Shown one piece after another: positions 36,391-51,200 of a stretch of DNA of 64,000 nt. Source of the stretch: Lichenostomus cassidix (taxonomy: Eukaryota; Chordata; Aves; Passeriformes; Meliphagidae). The notes under the pieces were generated by a model. It saw nothing but the letters and a program-made list of their open reading frames with translations, had not been told where the DNA came from and did not search any database. How positions within the stretch are numbered: the first letter of the stretch is position 1; each line of letters begins with the position of its first letter. The stretch is from assembly GCA_008360975.2 (NCBI GenBank), contig CM039188.1:31151944-31215943 (forward strand). The letters are read 5' to 3'. The position numbers and the translations under genes were made by a program.

Positions 36391-39300
36391 AATACCATGA
36401 AGTCTTATTCAAAGTTACTCAGTGCAAGTCCTCAAGCCTCTCAGCTCTCCTCTTGAAAAAATCCTGGGTTGTTGTTGAAAGCAGCAATACACTGTACACA
36501 CACAAGGTTTTCGACAATATGCTGTGATTACTTTAAATCCGTGAAATACAACAACTCGTAACAGCTAGCAAGACACTTTCCAGAAGAAGAGACCAAAGTG
36601 TCTCTTTGCGAAAAGGCTGATGGAAAAGCAGAAAATTATTTTTGTGAGGAGAAAGGTTTCTTAGTCTTCCTGTAAGATAAAAAACCCTCCATTCTGTTCC
36701 TCTGGATAGAAAAGGACAGGTATATCAAACAAAAGCTGTTCTGGTTTACCACACTGCCTTCTCCACTACAGTGCTGAAGATTTTATTGCAGACTATAAAG
36801 AGAGGAAAAACTCATCTTGTAGTCATATAAACACAGTGAACAACACAGAATAAGTATCAATTACTTTTGCAAGTTTCAATGATAGCCTCAAACCCTGAGG
36901 ATAATTTCAAATGGTATGATAAAGACTTCAGTTAGATTAAAACATCAAAAGCAAACTAGCATTCAAAACCAAACAATTCTGTCTCTGCTATGGAAGTTAC
37001 AATAAATTTTCTGAACTGGCAGATTTCCCTCCTAGCTGTTCAGCTGTTCCTTTCCCACAGGTAAAATAAGTCAATCTGTTTGAGAAGACAATTTGCCACC
37101 CAGCTTACTTAATGCCACACATTAAAATTAAATGACTGACTAATTTTGTTGTCAAAGAGCTGTTTTAATGAGAATCCATGGTTAAAAGAAACAACCACAA
37201 TGGGGAAATAAAATCAGATGGTGCTGACTTCCATATGAATTAGATCTAAATAAAAGAACTGTCCAACTTTTTGCCTCTTTTTACATGGAACTTTTCTCAA
37301 ATCCTTCAACAGGTCCCTGCATACATGTCATTCCCGATTTACTTAAATCCCATGATCCAAATTTGGCTCAGTGATGTTAGTACAAACACAAACATGACTA
37401 ACAGAAAACAGTAGATCTGTGATAAATTTTGATTCATCTGGAATTAAACACAACAAATTCTTGCAGCACACTAGCAAGCCAATGTAGTTGCATTTTCCAC
37501 TCCTCTTGTGCCAACATATGTGACTATGGAAAGTGTGTGGCAGTGCTGGTGCTGAGTGTGTATTCACACAGTGCTGTGCAATGCCTTCCAGAGGTATTTG
37601 AAGCAGCTTTAAATGAGTTCCTTTGGTTCTGGAAAGCAACTTGGCCACATTAGCTCCCTGCACGGAGCCCAGCACAGGAAATACCCTCAGCAGAGGCCCA
37701 TGGGACCCTCTGTGTCACAGTCCTGCCCCAGCCCAGTGAGCAGGTTCAGAGCCACCTCAGTCCTCTCCACATGACACTGCCCTATGACCACAGAAGTATT
37801 CATTTTGCAAGCAAAAGTGTTCATTTTGCTTTTAGAAAAAGACAGGAAAATCCTTTACCTTCACAGTGTAAGTCACAACCTGAAAAGGCTTTCCTAGTCA
37901 TGGTGTGAGCTCATTTGATTCATTCTAGAACACCATTCTTAACTGAAAAATAAAAGCTGCTCTGAGGTTGAGTACCACCTTTGAAATGGTCTGTGGGAGC
38001 AACAAAGCAAGACTCACCTTGCTTTTTGATCAAATGAAGGGCTAAGGCTCAGGCCACATCACTGCCCTATACCTGAGAAGGATCAAGAAACCCAAGTGCA
38101 TGCTGACCAGCACTGCTGGGGTCTGCTCCATGTTCCCTTAACTTCAAATAATCTTAGGAATTCAGGTGAGCAACTCAACCCGTTTTCAAAACTGAGTGCC
38201 ATACACTTAGCTTTCATGGATATCCATGTATTAATAACAGGGATTAGCTGCCACTAGCCAGAACCACTTGCTTACAATATTTGGAATATCCTAAAAATAT
38301 GAAGCCTTTACAGTTTTAACTCAAATATTCTTGCTCTAGTTTATGTTCTAGGCTGCTTTGCTGAATGATTTGGGTCAAGTCTTGTGTGTTGACCTAGAGG
38401 TCAGTCCTGGCAGACACATGGAACAGCTCCACTGATGTCTGCCCTGCCCTGTTGTTTCCTTATCCCTCCAAAATTACAGATACAGCACTTCCCAGCATAC
38501 AGAAGGGTACCTTGCTCTATATGAGTGGGTGTAACCAGTTAGTGTTATGTGATGCCACAGGTAAATGGACAATGTCTAAGAATTCTAAATAAGGCCCACT
38601 GTGTTCATTGACTCCATTTCCTTTCAGAGCTCTTCCAAACATCCCAGGAGTCTGAACATGAAAAATTTCTGCTGTGCTCTAGCTTTGGCACATGTTTTTA
38701 AACAGATGGAAATTATTGTTGTGCAGCCTTAGGACATATCAGGATCTCTTTTTGTTTCTGTAATGAGGCCCAATTAATACCTAGGACTTTCTGCCACTCA
38801 AAGGATTTTAAAATATTAGGATTTCAGCCAGAACTGTAATGCTGACGTGTGCTTTTATGATATAATCTCACTGTAATTACCTAAACCAATATCAACATAA
38901 TAAGTCATTCTTATTCTATAGGAAACTTGGGTATTCCACTGTATTCAAAAAATGCCTACTCTTAAAGACTTTTCTCACTCCCTTTGCAGGGTCAGCATTA
39001 CACCTCAGTGCACTTGCAAATTAGAGAAATTAGAGTAATTATTTTGAGCTCAACAATCTTTAGGTTGGTCTCCATGAAGGTTTCACTGCAAAATAAGACA
39101 GGACAGGACAGGACAGCTGTCACTCTGTGCAACCTTACCACGTAGAAGGCATTAGAAATATCTCCATTGAGAAATGGTGTAGAATAGCTATTTTGTAGTC
39201 ATTTACTGCTAATTTTGTAGACAAAACCCTAAAGCCAGGTTTCTATTTTTAGGGCTTATGCCTTTAAGAAGCTTTCACATAAAACGACAGCAATGAAAAA

Positions 39301-42300
39301 CTTTATTTACAAAATATTCACAGATTAATACTTAATTATATCTTATTCACCAAGCAGGACCTCCAGGGTTACCATCACCCCTGAAAAAGGTTATGAATGT
39401 TTGAAATGCCTACAGTAATTTTTGAGCTTTTTCTTGGTCATTAGAAGTTTGCACTGAGTATTTCACAACTCCTGGCAAATGATAAGGTGACACTTAAATT
39501 TAGAGTTCACCTTTTTCTCCTTTTCCACCTGCAGCACTGGGAAGCTCCTCTAATAAATATCAGCATCTCTGCTGAATCCAATAGGACTGTTCACCAGCTG
39601 TGGTTTCCAGCTCTTGCCCAACCTGACAATTTCCACCAAAATTAGCAACCTAACCATCATACTTGAGACAGATTAAGACTGAATTAGTTTGCCCAGATGC
39701 ATTCCTAAAGACTAATTTACAACCAGAACTAAACTGAATGTTACTAAAACATAGTGAAATTAATGTAAATAAGCTTGGTATCTTCTTTCCTCTCCTCCCC
39801 TTCTCTCCTCAGAAATATTCAATTAACAGATAGATGGCAAGATAAAGAGTAAATGCCACTGTAAAGGGTGCTACGTACCAGAAATGGTAAATATAATAAC
39901 AGAACAGGAGTTGGTTTACTATTACATGTATGATTTTAAAAAATATATTTAATTACTACTGCCAGAAACTGTGCTAAAAATAGGTTATTGAGCTACATTT
40001 TTCTACATGACAGATAAATGTAGGAATGCAGCATTCACAAGGAACTGTTTGTACTAGGCTCTGTATTTCCTCTCCACCCAGCAGAACTTCCAGAAGAACA
40101 TCATACGAATTTTGCAAGTATATCAAGGAGATAATAGACACCAGAGGCTGTAAAAACTGGAAGATCATAGACATGCAAGTATATGCAGGTGCTACAAGCA
40201 AACTACATTTTCTTCCTGCCAAAAAGGCCTCTCTAATCTCCAAGCTGGTGAAAATGTCCTCATTGCTCCAATATTTTCCCTGCAGCCACAAGAATTTTTT
40301 AAATACATATGCAGCCATTTGATTTTATCCCCTAGAAGGACAAATCCAGCAAGTGACAGTGTCCATCAACTCCCTTGAAGGGTTCATACATTTAATATGC
40401 ATCTTGCAAATTAGCCTACATACTCAGGCTCTCCGTATAGTTATTAAAACCCCACCATCCCTTTCCAAGAAAGAGAAGGGAGAACATTGATTTTAGCTAT
40501 TCAGGTATAATTCTCCCTGAATCGAGTGGAGAGTCAAACCACATGGGGACATTAAATGATTTCAGGTCACTGCTACCCTAGATCATCCCCACAGAGTTAG
40601 TTTAGTTCAGAAATGTTTGGTGTCAGGGGCTAAAACCACAGTTGCTCATTACCCAAGCAGCTGCTTAGGATGAGATGCCCCATGTGTGCTGGAGCAGGGC
40701 TGTCTGACACCGAGGCACTCAAGCCAACATGGTTTTAATTTACTCAAAATAATGGAATCGTCATGCCTTGTACACCTGAAAGAATGGCCCTGCTTCCATG
40801 GGGAATGGCACTGTTTGGTGCTATGAAGTAGAAAACCACTTGTCCCAAACAATGCCAAAGCAGGGGCTAACAGCTCAGCTCCCACTGCCTCTGCTGTTCC
40901 ACACCTCCTGGCCTGGATTGGTGGCCCTTGGCTTCTCCAGAAAATGATAAGAAGTCGCCTCAGAATGATTAATGTCACATCTTCTGACTGTGAAGTATTC
41001 CTTTTTTACAGATACCTATAGAAAACTGTTGCCCTCAAGCTGGCATACTCTGGAAGCATTTTTGAGGAAAACATAAGTGTTAGGAGCAAGACAGCAGCAG
41101 AGACACTTCCCAAAGACAGATGTTCACCTGGAATATCTTCCATCTGAGTTTATGTCAGTGCTCAAGCCCTCTAACCTGCCACCTCAGCTTCACAGAAATC
41201 TTCTCTGGGAATTACACAACGACCAAGTGCCTGCACCTTACCACAACACTTACTCCTTGTTCTAGAATTCAAGCTTTAATTAAAAGTTTCTACACCTTAT
41301 GCCTGCAAGGAAAATTTATCAAAACACAAGCAGAACATAAACCTTCAACCTATATAAAGCTTGAGACAACAGCTCAGAAATTCTGTTTTTCTTCTTAGCA
41401 CAACACTGAAATGAAATCACAGTATTTCCTAGAGGCAGCTTCACTGAGAACACCGGATTTTTAATAAACATTAAAGTGCAGTTCTTGGGGGGATTTTGCT
41501 ATCCTTCCCAAAGCAGCCTAAAAGATTTTTGCCTTTAGCCTGTTTTCCCTCAACAATCCCAGAAGAAAACCTATACTTTTCTGCTATCTAAAACATATTT
41601 AAAAGCACGATATTGACAGACTATGATAAATTTTACTGAACAACAGTACTATGGATTTATTTAGCAGAGCTTTCCAACAGGCATGTATTGACACATTTGC
41701 TTAGGCAAAATCTCCCTCCTTCCAAAAAAATTTGAGCTGCAACCAAGAGTTTCAGGAAATGCTTCAAGATATTGGGGCTGGGCAAGAACCCCCATGGGGG
41801 TACAGCTCTCATCTCATCAGCCTCTGTGTCACAGATATTGGCACAAAACTCCCTCTTGTCCACATATTTAACGCCACAATCAAAAGCTGACAGAATGACT
41901 GTTGATGCCCATGGGAATCCATTACTTTCCATGGGATTTGGGCATATGTACCACGAGCTGCACCACACCAAGCATCAGCAGAGGAGAAAGGCTCCACAAA
42001 CATTCCCAAACATGATCCAAAGCCACAGGGCAAACCTCACCCTGCTTGTGGCTCATCCCTACCGTGCAGTGCTGCCTCAGACTGCACAACTATAGCTCCC
42101 AGCCTGCAGGAAACAGCAGACATTTCAGTCCTGGCACACTGTGGAGGACATACAAACCCAGGTTTGTTTTAGGACAAACCCACAGGAACAGCAAGGCATG
42201 GCAGTGATTTCACAAATCCACAGCCATTCTTTGCACAGCTTCTCCTTACACCGAGCCCAAAGCTGCACAGGGAGCTGTCAGCAGCCACAGTCCCTCTCCC

Positions 42301-43040
42301 CATCCCAGGAATGCTCTTCTGCCTCCTCCCCTGCTCCCCATCACAGCTCAGGGTGACTCAGCTCAGCTCCCAGGAGGAAAATCATCCCTGCTGGTCACAC
42401 ACATGAACTCTATCTGTCCATAATGATACACATGCACTCCTGAGAAACCGTGAAAAGGGGAGGAAGAGAAATCCATGGGACAGAGATGGACTGGCACCCA
42501 CAGCCACAGCTATCCTGCATTAAAACAAAGTAACATCCTTGTGGGTTTCCAGGAAATAGGCTGATATAAGATCTTCCATTGTATGTCATTCAGTGCAGTG
42601 AGGGGTGCTGTGCTTGCACAAAGTGCCCCCAAACTTTGCATATGGGTTTTATTCCTTACTCTAATGAAAGTAATAGAGCTATTAAACTTTCTTCATACAA
42701 AAAACAAATTCACCTTCTATACTGAGCCAAATGTATTGACACTGCAACCCCACTGGTACCCACTGAAGAGGGTTATAGTAGGCAGCTATTTTGCACAATC
42801 GGCTTTAAAGTCTCAGTCACCTGTGCACTATCACAAATCTCTCCAATATTTATGGCTTCCAGTCACTCACCTAATTAGTATAATAGTGCCTTCATGGGAT
42901 TATATGGGTAAGAAGAGGAAAACAATAGGGAATACAGTGTTTCATCACCTCTCCTACCTTAACTGATCACCAGAGATTGCCCCTTACTCCCATTTCTCTT
43001 CCTTCATTCTTGTTCAGGGATGAATAATAGTGTTCAGTGG
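36391..43040. other. Unique non-coding DNA, about 6.6 kb
   Basis: No gene is seen. Open frames up to 127 codons (for example 42583-42966) overlap others on the opposite strand and match nothing known to me. A short GACAG pentamer run lies at 39096-39116. The stretch 42220-42370 is rich in C with runs of CTCC and CAGCTC. Confidence 0.5.
39096..39116. repeat. Short GACAG pentamer run
   Basis: Four tandem GACAG units are visible directly. The tract is short and unremarkable. Confidence 0.85.
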
Positions 43041-43289
43041 ACATAATCCTGGAAAGAATGGAGCTTCCTCCACCATAGAAATTCTGCTTTTGTAAAATGC
43101 TTCAAGCTGCTAAGTATCCTTATAACACACAAGTTTCCAGTTCAAAGGATACTGCTCAGCCTCCACAATCCTCAGCTCCCATACCGGAGCTAAGAAGAAG
43201 AATTAGGCTCAGCTCTACCTACACCCTATGCCAGAAACAAAAACAAAAACAAACAAACAAAACCAAAAACAACAAAACAAAAAAAAACC
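43041..43289 (+). other. Possible retroposed segment with A-rich tail
   Basis: A 190-bp segment of unknown origin ends in an A-rich tail of AAAAAC and AAAC units at 43234-43288. The 8-bp word TTCAGTGG lies just before the segment (43033-43040) and again immediately after the tail (43290-43297), as a short target duplication would. The body contains no SINE promoter boxes, known RNA or coding sequence that I recognise. An 8-bp match can arise by chance, so this is a tentative call. Confidence 0.25.
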
Positions 43290-43297
43290 TTCAGTGG

Positions 43298-46200
43298 TGC
43301 TCACTTTTTTCACTATAAATACATTTTCTAATCCAATGTTCCAAATCACACACATTCAGGGGCTGGTTGTGTGCAGGGCCTGATAAATCCTGAGCCAGTT
43401 CAAAATTAACATGCACTGGTAAAAGATCAGTCCATGAAAGTGAAAGATTTGGACAAGTGGGAACAGCTTCAGTTTGTTGTTAGGGCAGTGCTTTGTTGCA
43501 CATACAGACCTGAACAGCTCTGCAACCAAGGCTGGTGCAAAGATGGGAATTCAGCTGAAACATGAGGAAGCTCTTCCCACTGCTACCGGCGCTTACGCAG
43601 CTGCCATCAAAGAATGCCTCTCACCTGAATTCTTTCAAGACACAAAAATAAATTACCATATGAGTCACCATTTTTGAGGTTTCTTTTACTGAACAAGAGC
43701 ACACACAAATATTTTATAAGCCACTTTGTGCAATACAATTTCCAGTATTTTGCCAAAGACCCAAATTACTAAAAGGTCCACAGGCCCAGGAGATGCTCCA
43801 TGGCAGGGAAATGTTTGTGTTTTGAGCTCCACCAATTCTACTGACCAAGACATATTGTTGTAACCACTGAATGCCTTGGAGGATTAAAGAGTTAATAAAA
43901 ACATAAGAAACTGCACAATTACGTAAAGTACAATCTGTCACTCAGATATTGGAAATGGACTATGAAGATGTCAGTATAAGTGCATGTACTTATACACAGA
44001 GAACACTTTAAACAGTTGACCATGATTTATACATGCTGCAGCTGTCACACACACTATTTCTGACATCCAAAGAGCCTATGCATACTTTCAGTGGAAGAAA
44101 TTTCTAGTTATTTGCCATTTTGTAGAACTGTAAATCACATAAATGCTCATATTATTACCATGTGCTCTGACAGTTTGCATCAACAGACCATCTTGGAAGA
44201 ATTACAGTGATGAATTATTGACAGTATCTCATGTAGCTAGCAAACATTTATTTGAAATGCTGTGGTACAAAACCTGCCTCTTTCTGGTCTTGAGATTGAC
44301 CCTAATGTATACTGCAGCATACAACAAATAAAAAAATATATAGCCTGGATGTCAATTTGTGATCTCATTTTTATCATTCAATGGTTCCCATAAAGATTGT
44401 TTATTATTGATGTGAAATGCTGGAACCAAAATATCCTGTAGCTGGGAGCTGGAAGTCTCAGTAACTGAGTCAGAGTGACTCTTCTGGCCTTCTCTCAATA
44501 TGCTTTATTTCTTCTATTGGATAAACAAACAGTCCCATTCTGTAATGACAACATAAGCCAGGATTTTCCCATATTGTTTTGACAGATGTTGTCAGGGACT
44601 GATTACAAAAACCTGTACACCTAGTAGATATTTATTGCTGTGATTGTTCCATAATGTAACTGAACTACATGCAGAATAAACTAATGTCATAGGAAGCTGT
44701 GCTAATTAAAAGCCTCTGACTATGGAAATTAAACTGCAAAATAACTTTTCCAACTGCAGCAAAACTATTTTTAAAGGTACTGGAGATAAAAGTATGTTAT
44801 TTACTACATTGTACTAATAGGGCACAGAAAATGGTGGATTGATTACTAAAACACCTTAGTCCTTGGTTCAGGCACCTTGCAGGGGAAGATCAGGTCACTT
44901 TCCAATATCTCAATACTCCAAAACCCTCAGCCAGACCAGCCCTCAGCTGACTGCTACTTGGCTCAGCACATTCAGTCCAAAGTTAGTCTATTTATTATGT
45001 TTTTGTGCTCTGTTTTTACAGGTAGGTGGGAAATGCATCAAAGCTGGTGGGGCTGAGTTATAAACAATTATTTTAAAGGGTTTTCTGGGGTTTGTGTTGC
45101 AGGAGGGTTGGGAGAGGATGCTGTTTCACTGACCATACCCATGCATTATTTTTAAAAAATGAATAAAAGTAGATTGAATCCCTGCTAAAATTACACATAG
45201 AACTGTGAAACAGTATGATTTTCTATTATCAGGTGTTAATGTGCCCTTTGTAAGTGTGAAAAGGAAACCCCAGGCACTGCACCATCACAGGCCCTCCTTT
45301 GGAATGTTGCTTTTCAGGTCTGCAGCCCTCACCAGCCCTGACATTTTTTTGTTAAATAGGAAAACACAAAGTGAGTACCAAGAGGACAATACTTTTTCCA
45401 AGCTCAGGGAGAATGAGGGGATATCCCAGTCAAGATATTTGGACCAACCAGATAGTGTTTTTGGAAACCCAGTTGATTAATAATTCTGGAAATTAAAAAG
45501 AAGTATTTCTGCAAGACTGACAAAAGAGATATTACATCGTTTTGCCTTTGCAGAATGAGGCACTGCACATTTCATGTGTACAAGTGTATTTCCTCAGTAT
45601 TCCTGTAGATTCTACAGAAACAGACCTGCATGTATGTGTGCATACACACTGAGGGTAGGGTTGACAGAGCAAGTACAGATAAAAGGGTATCAACACCACA
45701 TTGCACATTTGCAACAACCGAATCCTTGTGTGGTTGGTTGGAGGAAGATCCTAACATGATATCAGCCAAAAAGTCTAAAAATGTTCAGTGATCAAAAGTT
45801 TTCACTACTGTCTCTAATAAAATACTTCCTTCAGTGGAAAAAAAAAAGAGATTTTTTTAATTAGCTGTAGAAATGTATCATTTGATTGCTTTTCTTCTGT
45901 AGTTTACCTTCAGGTGTGTTAAACAAGCCCAAACCTGAGAATTTTGCATTTTTTTCTATTTAGAAGTAACTTTAAATGAAACCTACAACTGGAAAAAAAA
46001 AAAAAAAGGCTTAATTCTTCACCATGGTGAAGAAAATTTGAAATATATTCACACAATATAGTGCAGTTAGCATCCAAAAGGTAAAGTATTTAGGTGAGAA
46101 TTAGAATACCTTAGTCTCTCCAAGGAGACATGGTTAGTCTTTCCAATGACAGGCTTTCCTGGGTATCAAGAGCAAGATCCAGAGCCCATTTTAAACCTTG

Positions 46201-48247
46201 TAAAATTTTCCGGTAATATACATTCCTATTAGACTGATTTGATAGAAATCTCACAAAAGTGAAAATAATCGTCTCAGTTATCATGTGTCTTTTCTTAAAA
46301 TCTTAACTTTCCTCATACTAAATACACATCAAGAGCATTTTTTCAATAAACACAGCACCACCATGTTGAAAGCAATCCCAGCCTGGGAAGGATTATGAAC
46401 TGTCTATCATCCCTCTGTGCCCTAAGTAGGGTCAATAAGTCATTCTTCCCATGCACAGTATTATGTAAGAAATTACAAAGGGGCCCTATTTAGATGACCT
46501 CCTTTCCTTGTTTCATATTCTAATTGTCCAGTTAAAAAGAACACGTTGTCCCAGCGGAAACTTTAGGAACAGCACTGAGTGAGAAGTGCACACGGGAGCA
46601 CTTTACACGTGCACTCCGACCTCTCTTGACACTGCAGATCCTTTTCCAATTTCCAAAAGTTTCCAGGAGGAAGCAAAGGGAGTCAGGTCTGTGTATCTGA
46701 TGTCTCGGTGACATTTTGCTGAGATGAGAGTTCACTGGGATTTGCACATCTGAAACTCCCTCCAGGGAGCCTGGTGAAAGCTATCAGCCTAACCTACTTT
46801 CAGGATCCCATGGAGTAATTCTGTTCCAAGAGCCAGCGGCCACTGATGGCAGTGGGAAGATGCAAAGGAGTGCAAAGGGACCTCAGCCCTGTAGAACACA
46901 GTGAGGCCTAAAAGCCACTCATAAAAATGAAACACCCCACGAAGTTATTGAAGAGAGAGATCTGATTTGAGGAAAAAGGCAGATTTGGGGGGGGATGATA
47001 TTACTGAACTAACACAAAACCAAAAAAAATTGCCTTCAGATGAGAATAAAGAAAAAGCTTTATTAAAAAAAAAAAACAACAAAAAAACCTCAAGCAAATT
47101 TGAAAAAAACATATTCATTCGCCCTCCAATACCTTTGAAATCAGTTATGCTTCCAGCTAAAAAAAAGGTCTCATTGTGAGAGATACGTGATCACACTCAT
47201 AATATTTCTAGCCATAGGTTGCATTAGATAATTGGAAAATCAGAGTTACCTGAATTGCAGACCTGAAGCCGCTGTGGCAGAGCAGAGGGCTCTCCCAACA
47301 CATTCATGCACCCCCACACAGAACTTTTTAATGATGTCCACTCACACAGGACAAGCTGCAGGTGTTTTCTCCTCTCTCTTATTTTTTCTCTTGTCTCACA
47401 CCACAGAGTCCCAAGGACTATCTCATATATTAGTTTTTAAAGCCATCAGCTTTTCATGCCTCCTGAATTCAATTTAAACTTTAAATTTTATTTGATTGAA
47501 GGGGCATGATACTTAGTGCCCCTGTGAAGAAAATGAAGACTGTTAAATCCATCAGCAAGTGATTCATCTTTCAGATGAAATGAGCACCACTAGGAAAGAG
47601 TGGAATAAAACAGATCCTCACAAACCAAAACAAGTAGGCATGATCTTTAATTTAAATACCTTCCTTTGCACTGTTCTGGTCACCTTCAGTGATTATTACT
47701 TCCTGCATGCAAGCAGAGCACTGTAAACCACAACCAGTGGGTGAAGGCAAGATGCCAAGGAAGCAAAGTAAAAAAAAAAAAGGCAGGAGAATTTCAGCTT
47801 TAGTGACAGAGGATGTAGCATTACTGATTGCACCACCATCTTCCCAGTGGGTTATATACAAATGAGGACTGGCAAAGCAAAGGTGAGGTATCCTTGTAAC
47901 AGATACACACAAGATGGGTCACAAGCACTTCTCCCAAAGTTTGGCCCTGTGAGTGCTGGTTCCAAACCAAAACGTGTCAGCCTTTCTACAATCAGACTCT
48001 TCAGCCCCTTCATGTAATGCAGCACAATTCATTTTACACAGTGAGGTGAGTTGCACCTCTCCTTTTCCCTCCCACACCTCCCAGATCATGTGAGAGGAAC
48101 ACTCTCCTCAAATTCACTTCCATGACACTGTAACTAATAGACCTGACCATGGGGCTGCAGCAAAGCTAAAAAAGTGCTGTTGCCATAATTACTGCAATCT
48201 AATTGTTCCAAAGAAGAACTAGTTGTAACTCTTTGAGGCTGTCAATG
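43298..48247. other. Unique non-coding DNA with A-runs
   Basis: No gene is seen. A15 lies at 45993-46007, A12 near 47770-47781, an A-rich stretch at 47066-47087, and a G8 run at 46987-46994. Frames are below 100 codons. Confidence 0.55.
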
Positions 48248-48273
48248 ATTCTAGAAAATAATTCTAGAAAAGG
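48248..48273. repeat. 13-bp tandem pair containing TTCTAGAA
   Basis: Two adjacent 13-bp units each begin ATTCTAGAAAA. Each carries the palindrome TTCTAGAA, which has the TTC-2 bases-GAA arrangement of heat-shock factor half-sites. Whether it is bound by anything is not shown by the sequence. Confidence 0.8.
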
Positions 48274-51200
48274 TTTTGCTTAGTTTAATCTACACAGCTG
48301 ATGACTCTTCCATTAAAACTTTCTGTACATTATACACAGAGCTCCACAGATTTATTTCATATCTGTATAATGTTATTCATAGAAATTTGTCATTTGAAAT
48401 TATTTTAGACATAATATTTACAGAATTATTTCAGTAAGAAAGCTTATTGCAGAGAGATTCCAGTTTTGACTGCTGAAATCACTTGGTCTAATCATTTATG
48501 GGAGTAAATAAATGTTATGAGACTTCATGGAGAAACTATTATCCAAATTACTGAACAACAACAGAAAAGCCTTTATTATGTTCCAGGAATGCATTTCTGG
48601 CAGAGAAAATAACATTTGTATACAATGTCTTTTTATAGATTAGGCAGGAGAAAAATGCCTGCATTGATGTACTGCGAGCTGCAGGGATTTTTTTCTTTCC
48701 TGAAGAATTACAAGTGACATCAGTTTTCGAAATGTCTGAGGAGAAGAGAACACACTTTGTTAAAAGAATTCCAGCTTTTTTTATTCTGATAAATTGTGTA
48801 CTGAGACAAACTTTCCCATTGTTTATTGTTTGCCAGGTCATGGCTCTGGTGTAAAGAAAAAGTGCTTCAGGCTCTCAAATATTCCTCCTGAATAATTATT
48901 TTATTGTTTTCTCTTGAGCAAAGTGGCAAAATGACCTGACTGAGATTTGTAACACCATTTGCCAGGGGCTTGAAGCTTTTGCCTCCAGTGCATTAAATAA
49001 AATTGTGAGGTCACAGCAGACAGTTCTCAGGATAGTTATTCCTGGATCATGTTGGTTCAAGCAATCCTCTTCAGTGGCCGAATATGTTGTATAAAAACTA
49101 AGCAGTAATCACAGGGATTCTGCAAAGGAAAACAGCTTACAGGATTTTCCCCAGGGTGGTAAGCAAATGCACAGTGTGGAGGGGAAAAAGAAAAGAGCCA
49201 AGGTGTTGGGATTTTATAGTAAATCTCTAGAGACTTCTACTTGTTCTTCCCTTCATCACTCTGTAACAGGCAGAGTTTTGGGCTACACTACTGAAGCTCT
49301 CTGATCCATCAAACAAACCTTTGCTCTGAAATAAACATGAACTTCTTTCCAACTTTTTTGATTCTGACTGTCAAAGTATTGGTGCTGGAAGCAGCAGCAG
49401 CAGCAGCCAGGCTGGGATGAATGAAACCTCCTGGGGAATAAGACATTAACCAACACCTGCAGTACCACCATGGGACTTCTTGTGTGTCCAGCACCTGCAC
49501 CACAAAGCTGCATCCTCGGGGTGCTAACAAAGCCCAAACAAAGCTGCACCTAAATTCTGATGTCTTAAATCATATTAAAGAACAAGTTAGTCTCTAAAGC
49601 CAACTCAGTATGTCGCCAAAGCATATTCTTGGATGACACCAACTGTCACAGCTGCATTGAGGCTCAGCTAGTAAGTTCAACAAATCCCATCTCAGGATTC
49701 ATTCCAATGATAAAAAATATAAGTATTTGCTCATGTTTGCTCTGCTCTCTGCTCTCCGCCTCCTTTTTTTTCTTTTTTTTTTCTTGTATATGAAGGAAAT
49801 TGCTTTGTAGGGCAAAAAACCCCTCAAATTAAATAACAGCAGTCAGCCTGCTTGACTTGCAGCAAATCAACAGCATTACCATTAGAGAAAACAGAAAATG
49901 TCTTTACTCACAGCACCTGTGAGGAACTCTTAGCGACCAATGAAAGAAGCACCTCAATACAGATCCTCAATTGAGAAGGAAGCTCAGAAGATGAGATAGA
50001 AGGCAATCTCAAAAAGCCAATACAAACTTCAGAGTAAGAAATTGGGTCCTGAAGAAATTATAGTGCATGGCTCATGTTGCTAGAATAGATCTTGTTAGAA
50101 GTACCCACATCTTGATTCAAACACAGTCTTTGTGTTGCACAACAAAGCCATAACATTCCCCAGAGAAGCCTCTGTCCTCTTCACCCTATCTCCTTTAAAT
50201 GAACAAAGAATCCATTTAAACATATTTACTTTCAAAATTATTCAGTTTTGGCACTCCACCACAGCCTCCTGAGGGGACCAGCAGCAGTACAGGGGCCTTG
50301 CTTTCTGCCTTCATAAAGCTCTGTTGTTGAGAGCCAGTCCATAAAGTATCCTTTCAATTTTTCCTGTCAATAGTGATACATCACGTTTGTATCACACACA
50401 TCAGGCCAGGCAATCACAAAGCCCTTTACCAGACATTTCCCAGAAGAGCTGTAAATGCACATCCCACCCATGCACAGATATCCCCTCAGCACTGTGTGTG
50501 TGGTACCTGCACAGCCCAGGTGATGCCTCAAACCTCCCAGCTGAGCACTTACCCAGCCCAGCTGGATTTAGATTGATAAAGAAAGCAGGATTACATTATT
50601 CTCTGCAGGATTTTGTAAATCATGAAATTTTATACTCAAATATTCCTCGCAACATGTATTCCTATGCTACAGGACTGCATATTATGCATGCATTTATGTT
50701 AAATAATTCAGGCCAAATATATGTGGCAATACTAAAAGTAAGGTGTTAGGAACAAAAATGGCAAGGCAGAAAAAGAATCAGCCCTGTGTTTCTGCACAGG
50801 TGAATCAAGGAGGTATAAACTTTTTTTTTTAAATTCATCTGCACTAAGAAGCATAGCAATAGTTGTTCCTTGTACCTGATGATGTCAGAGAGTGTTGCCA
50901 AAGGTAAAAAATGTTGCTTTGAATGTGAACATAGTTCCAAGAATGCATTTTGCCCCCATATAATTTTTTGCACTGGATCAGTTTCATATTTGAGCTGTAC
51001 ATAGTCTTTCTAGACTGAAAAAAAGAGGAATTCTACAAGTACAGGCATTATTTTGATAGTGTCTCTGCATACATCCCCTATGGGCTCGGAGGGGTGGAAA
51101 GAGTAGGAACTACACAGCTACCATTATTTTTCTCTGGAAGGGTGATTTGGAAAGAATAAAGAATTGGCTTTTCCTTCAGGACCAGCCACAAAACTGAGCC

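Noticed and set aside
42583..42966. 127-codon plus-strand open frame
   Set aside because: Length is within chance for 64 kb and the product has no recognisable motif.
46987..46994. G8 run as a possible G-quadruplex
   Set aside because: One G-run only. The four spaced runs needed are not present nearby.
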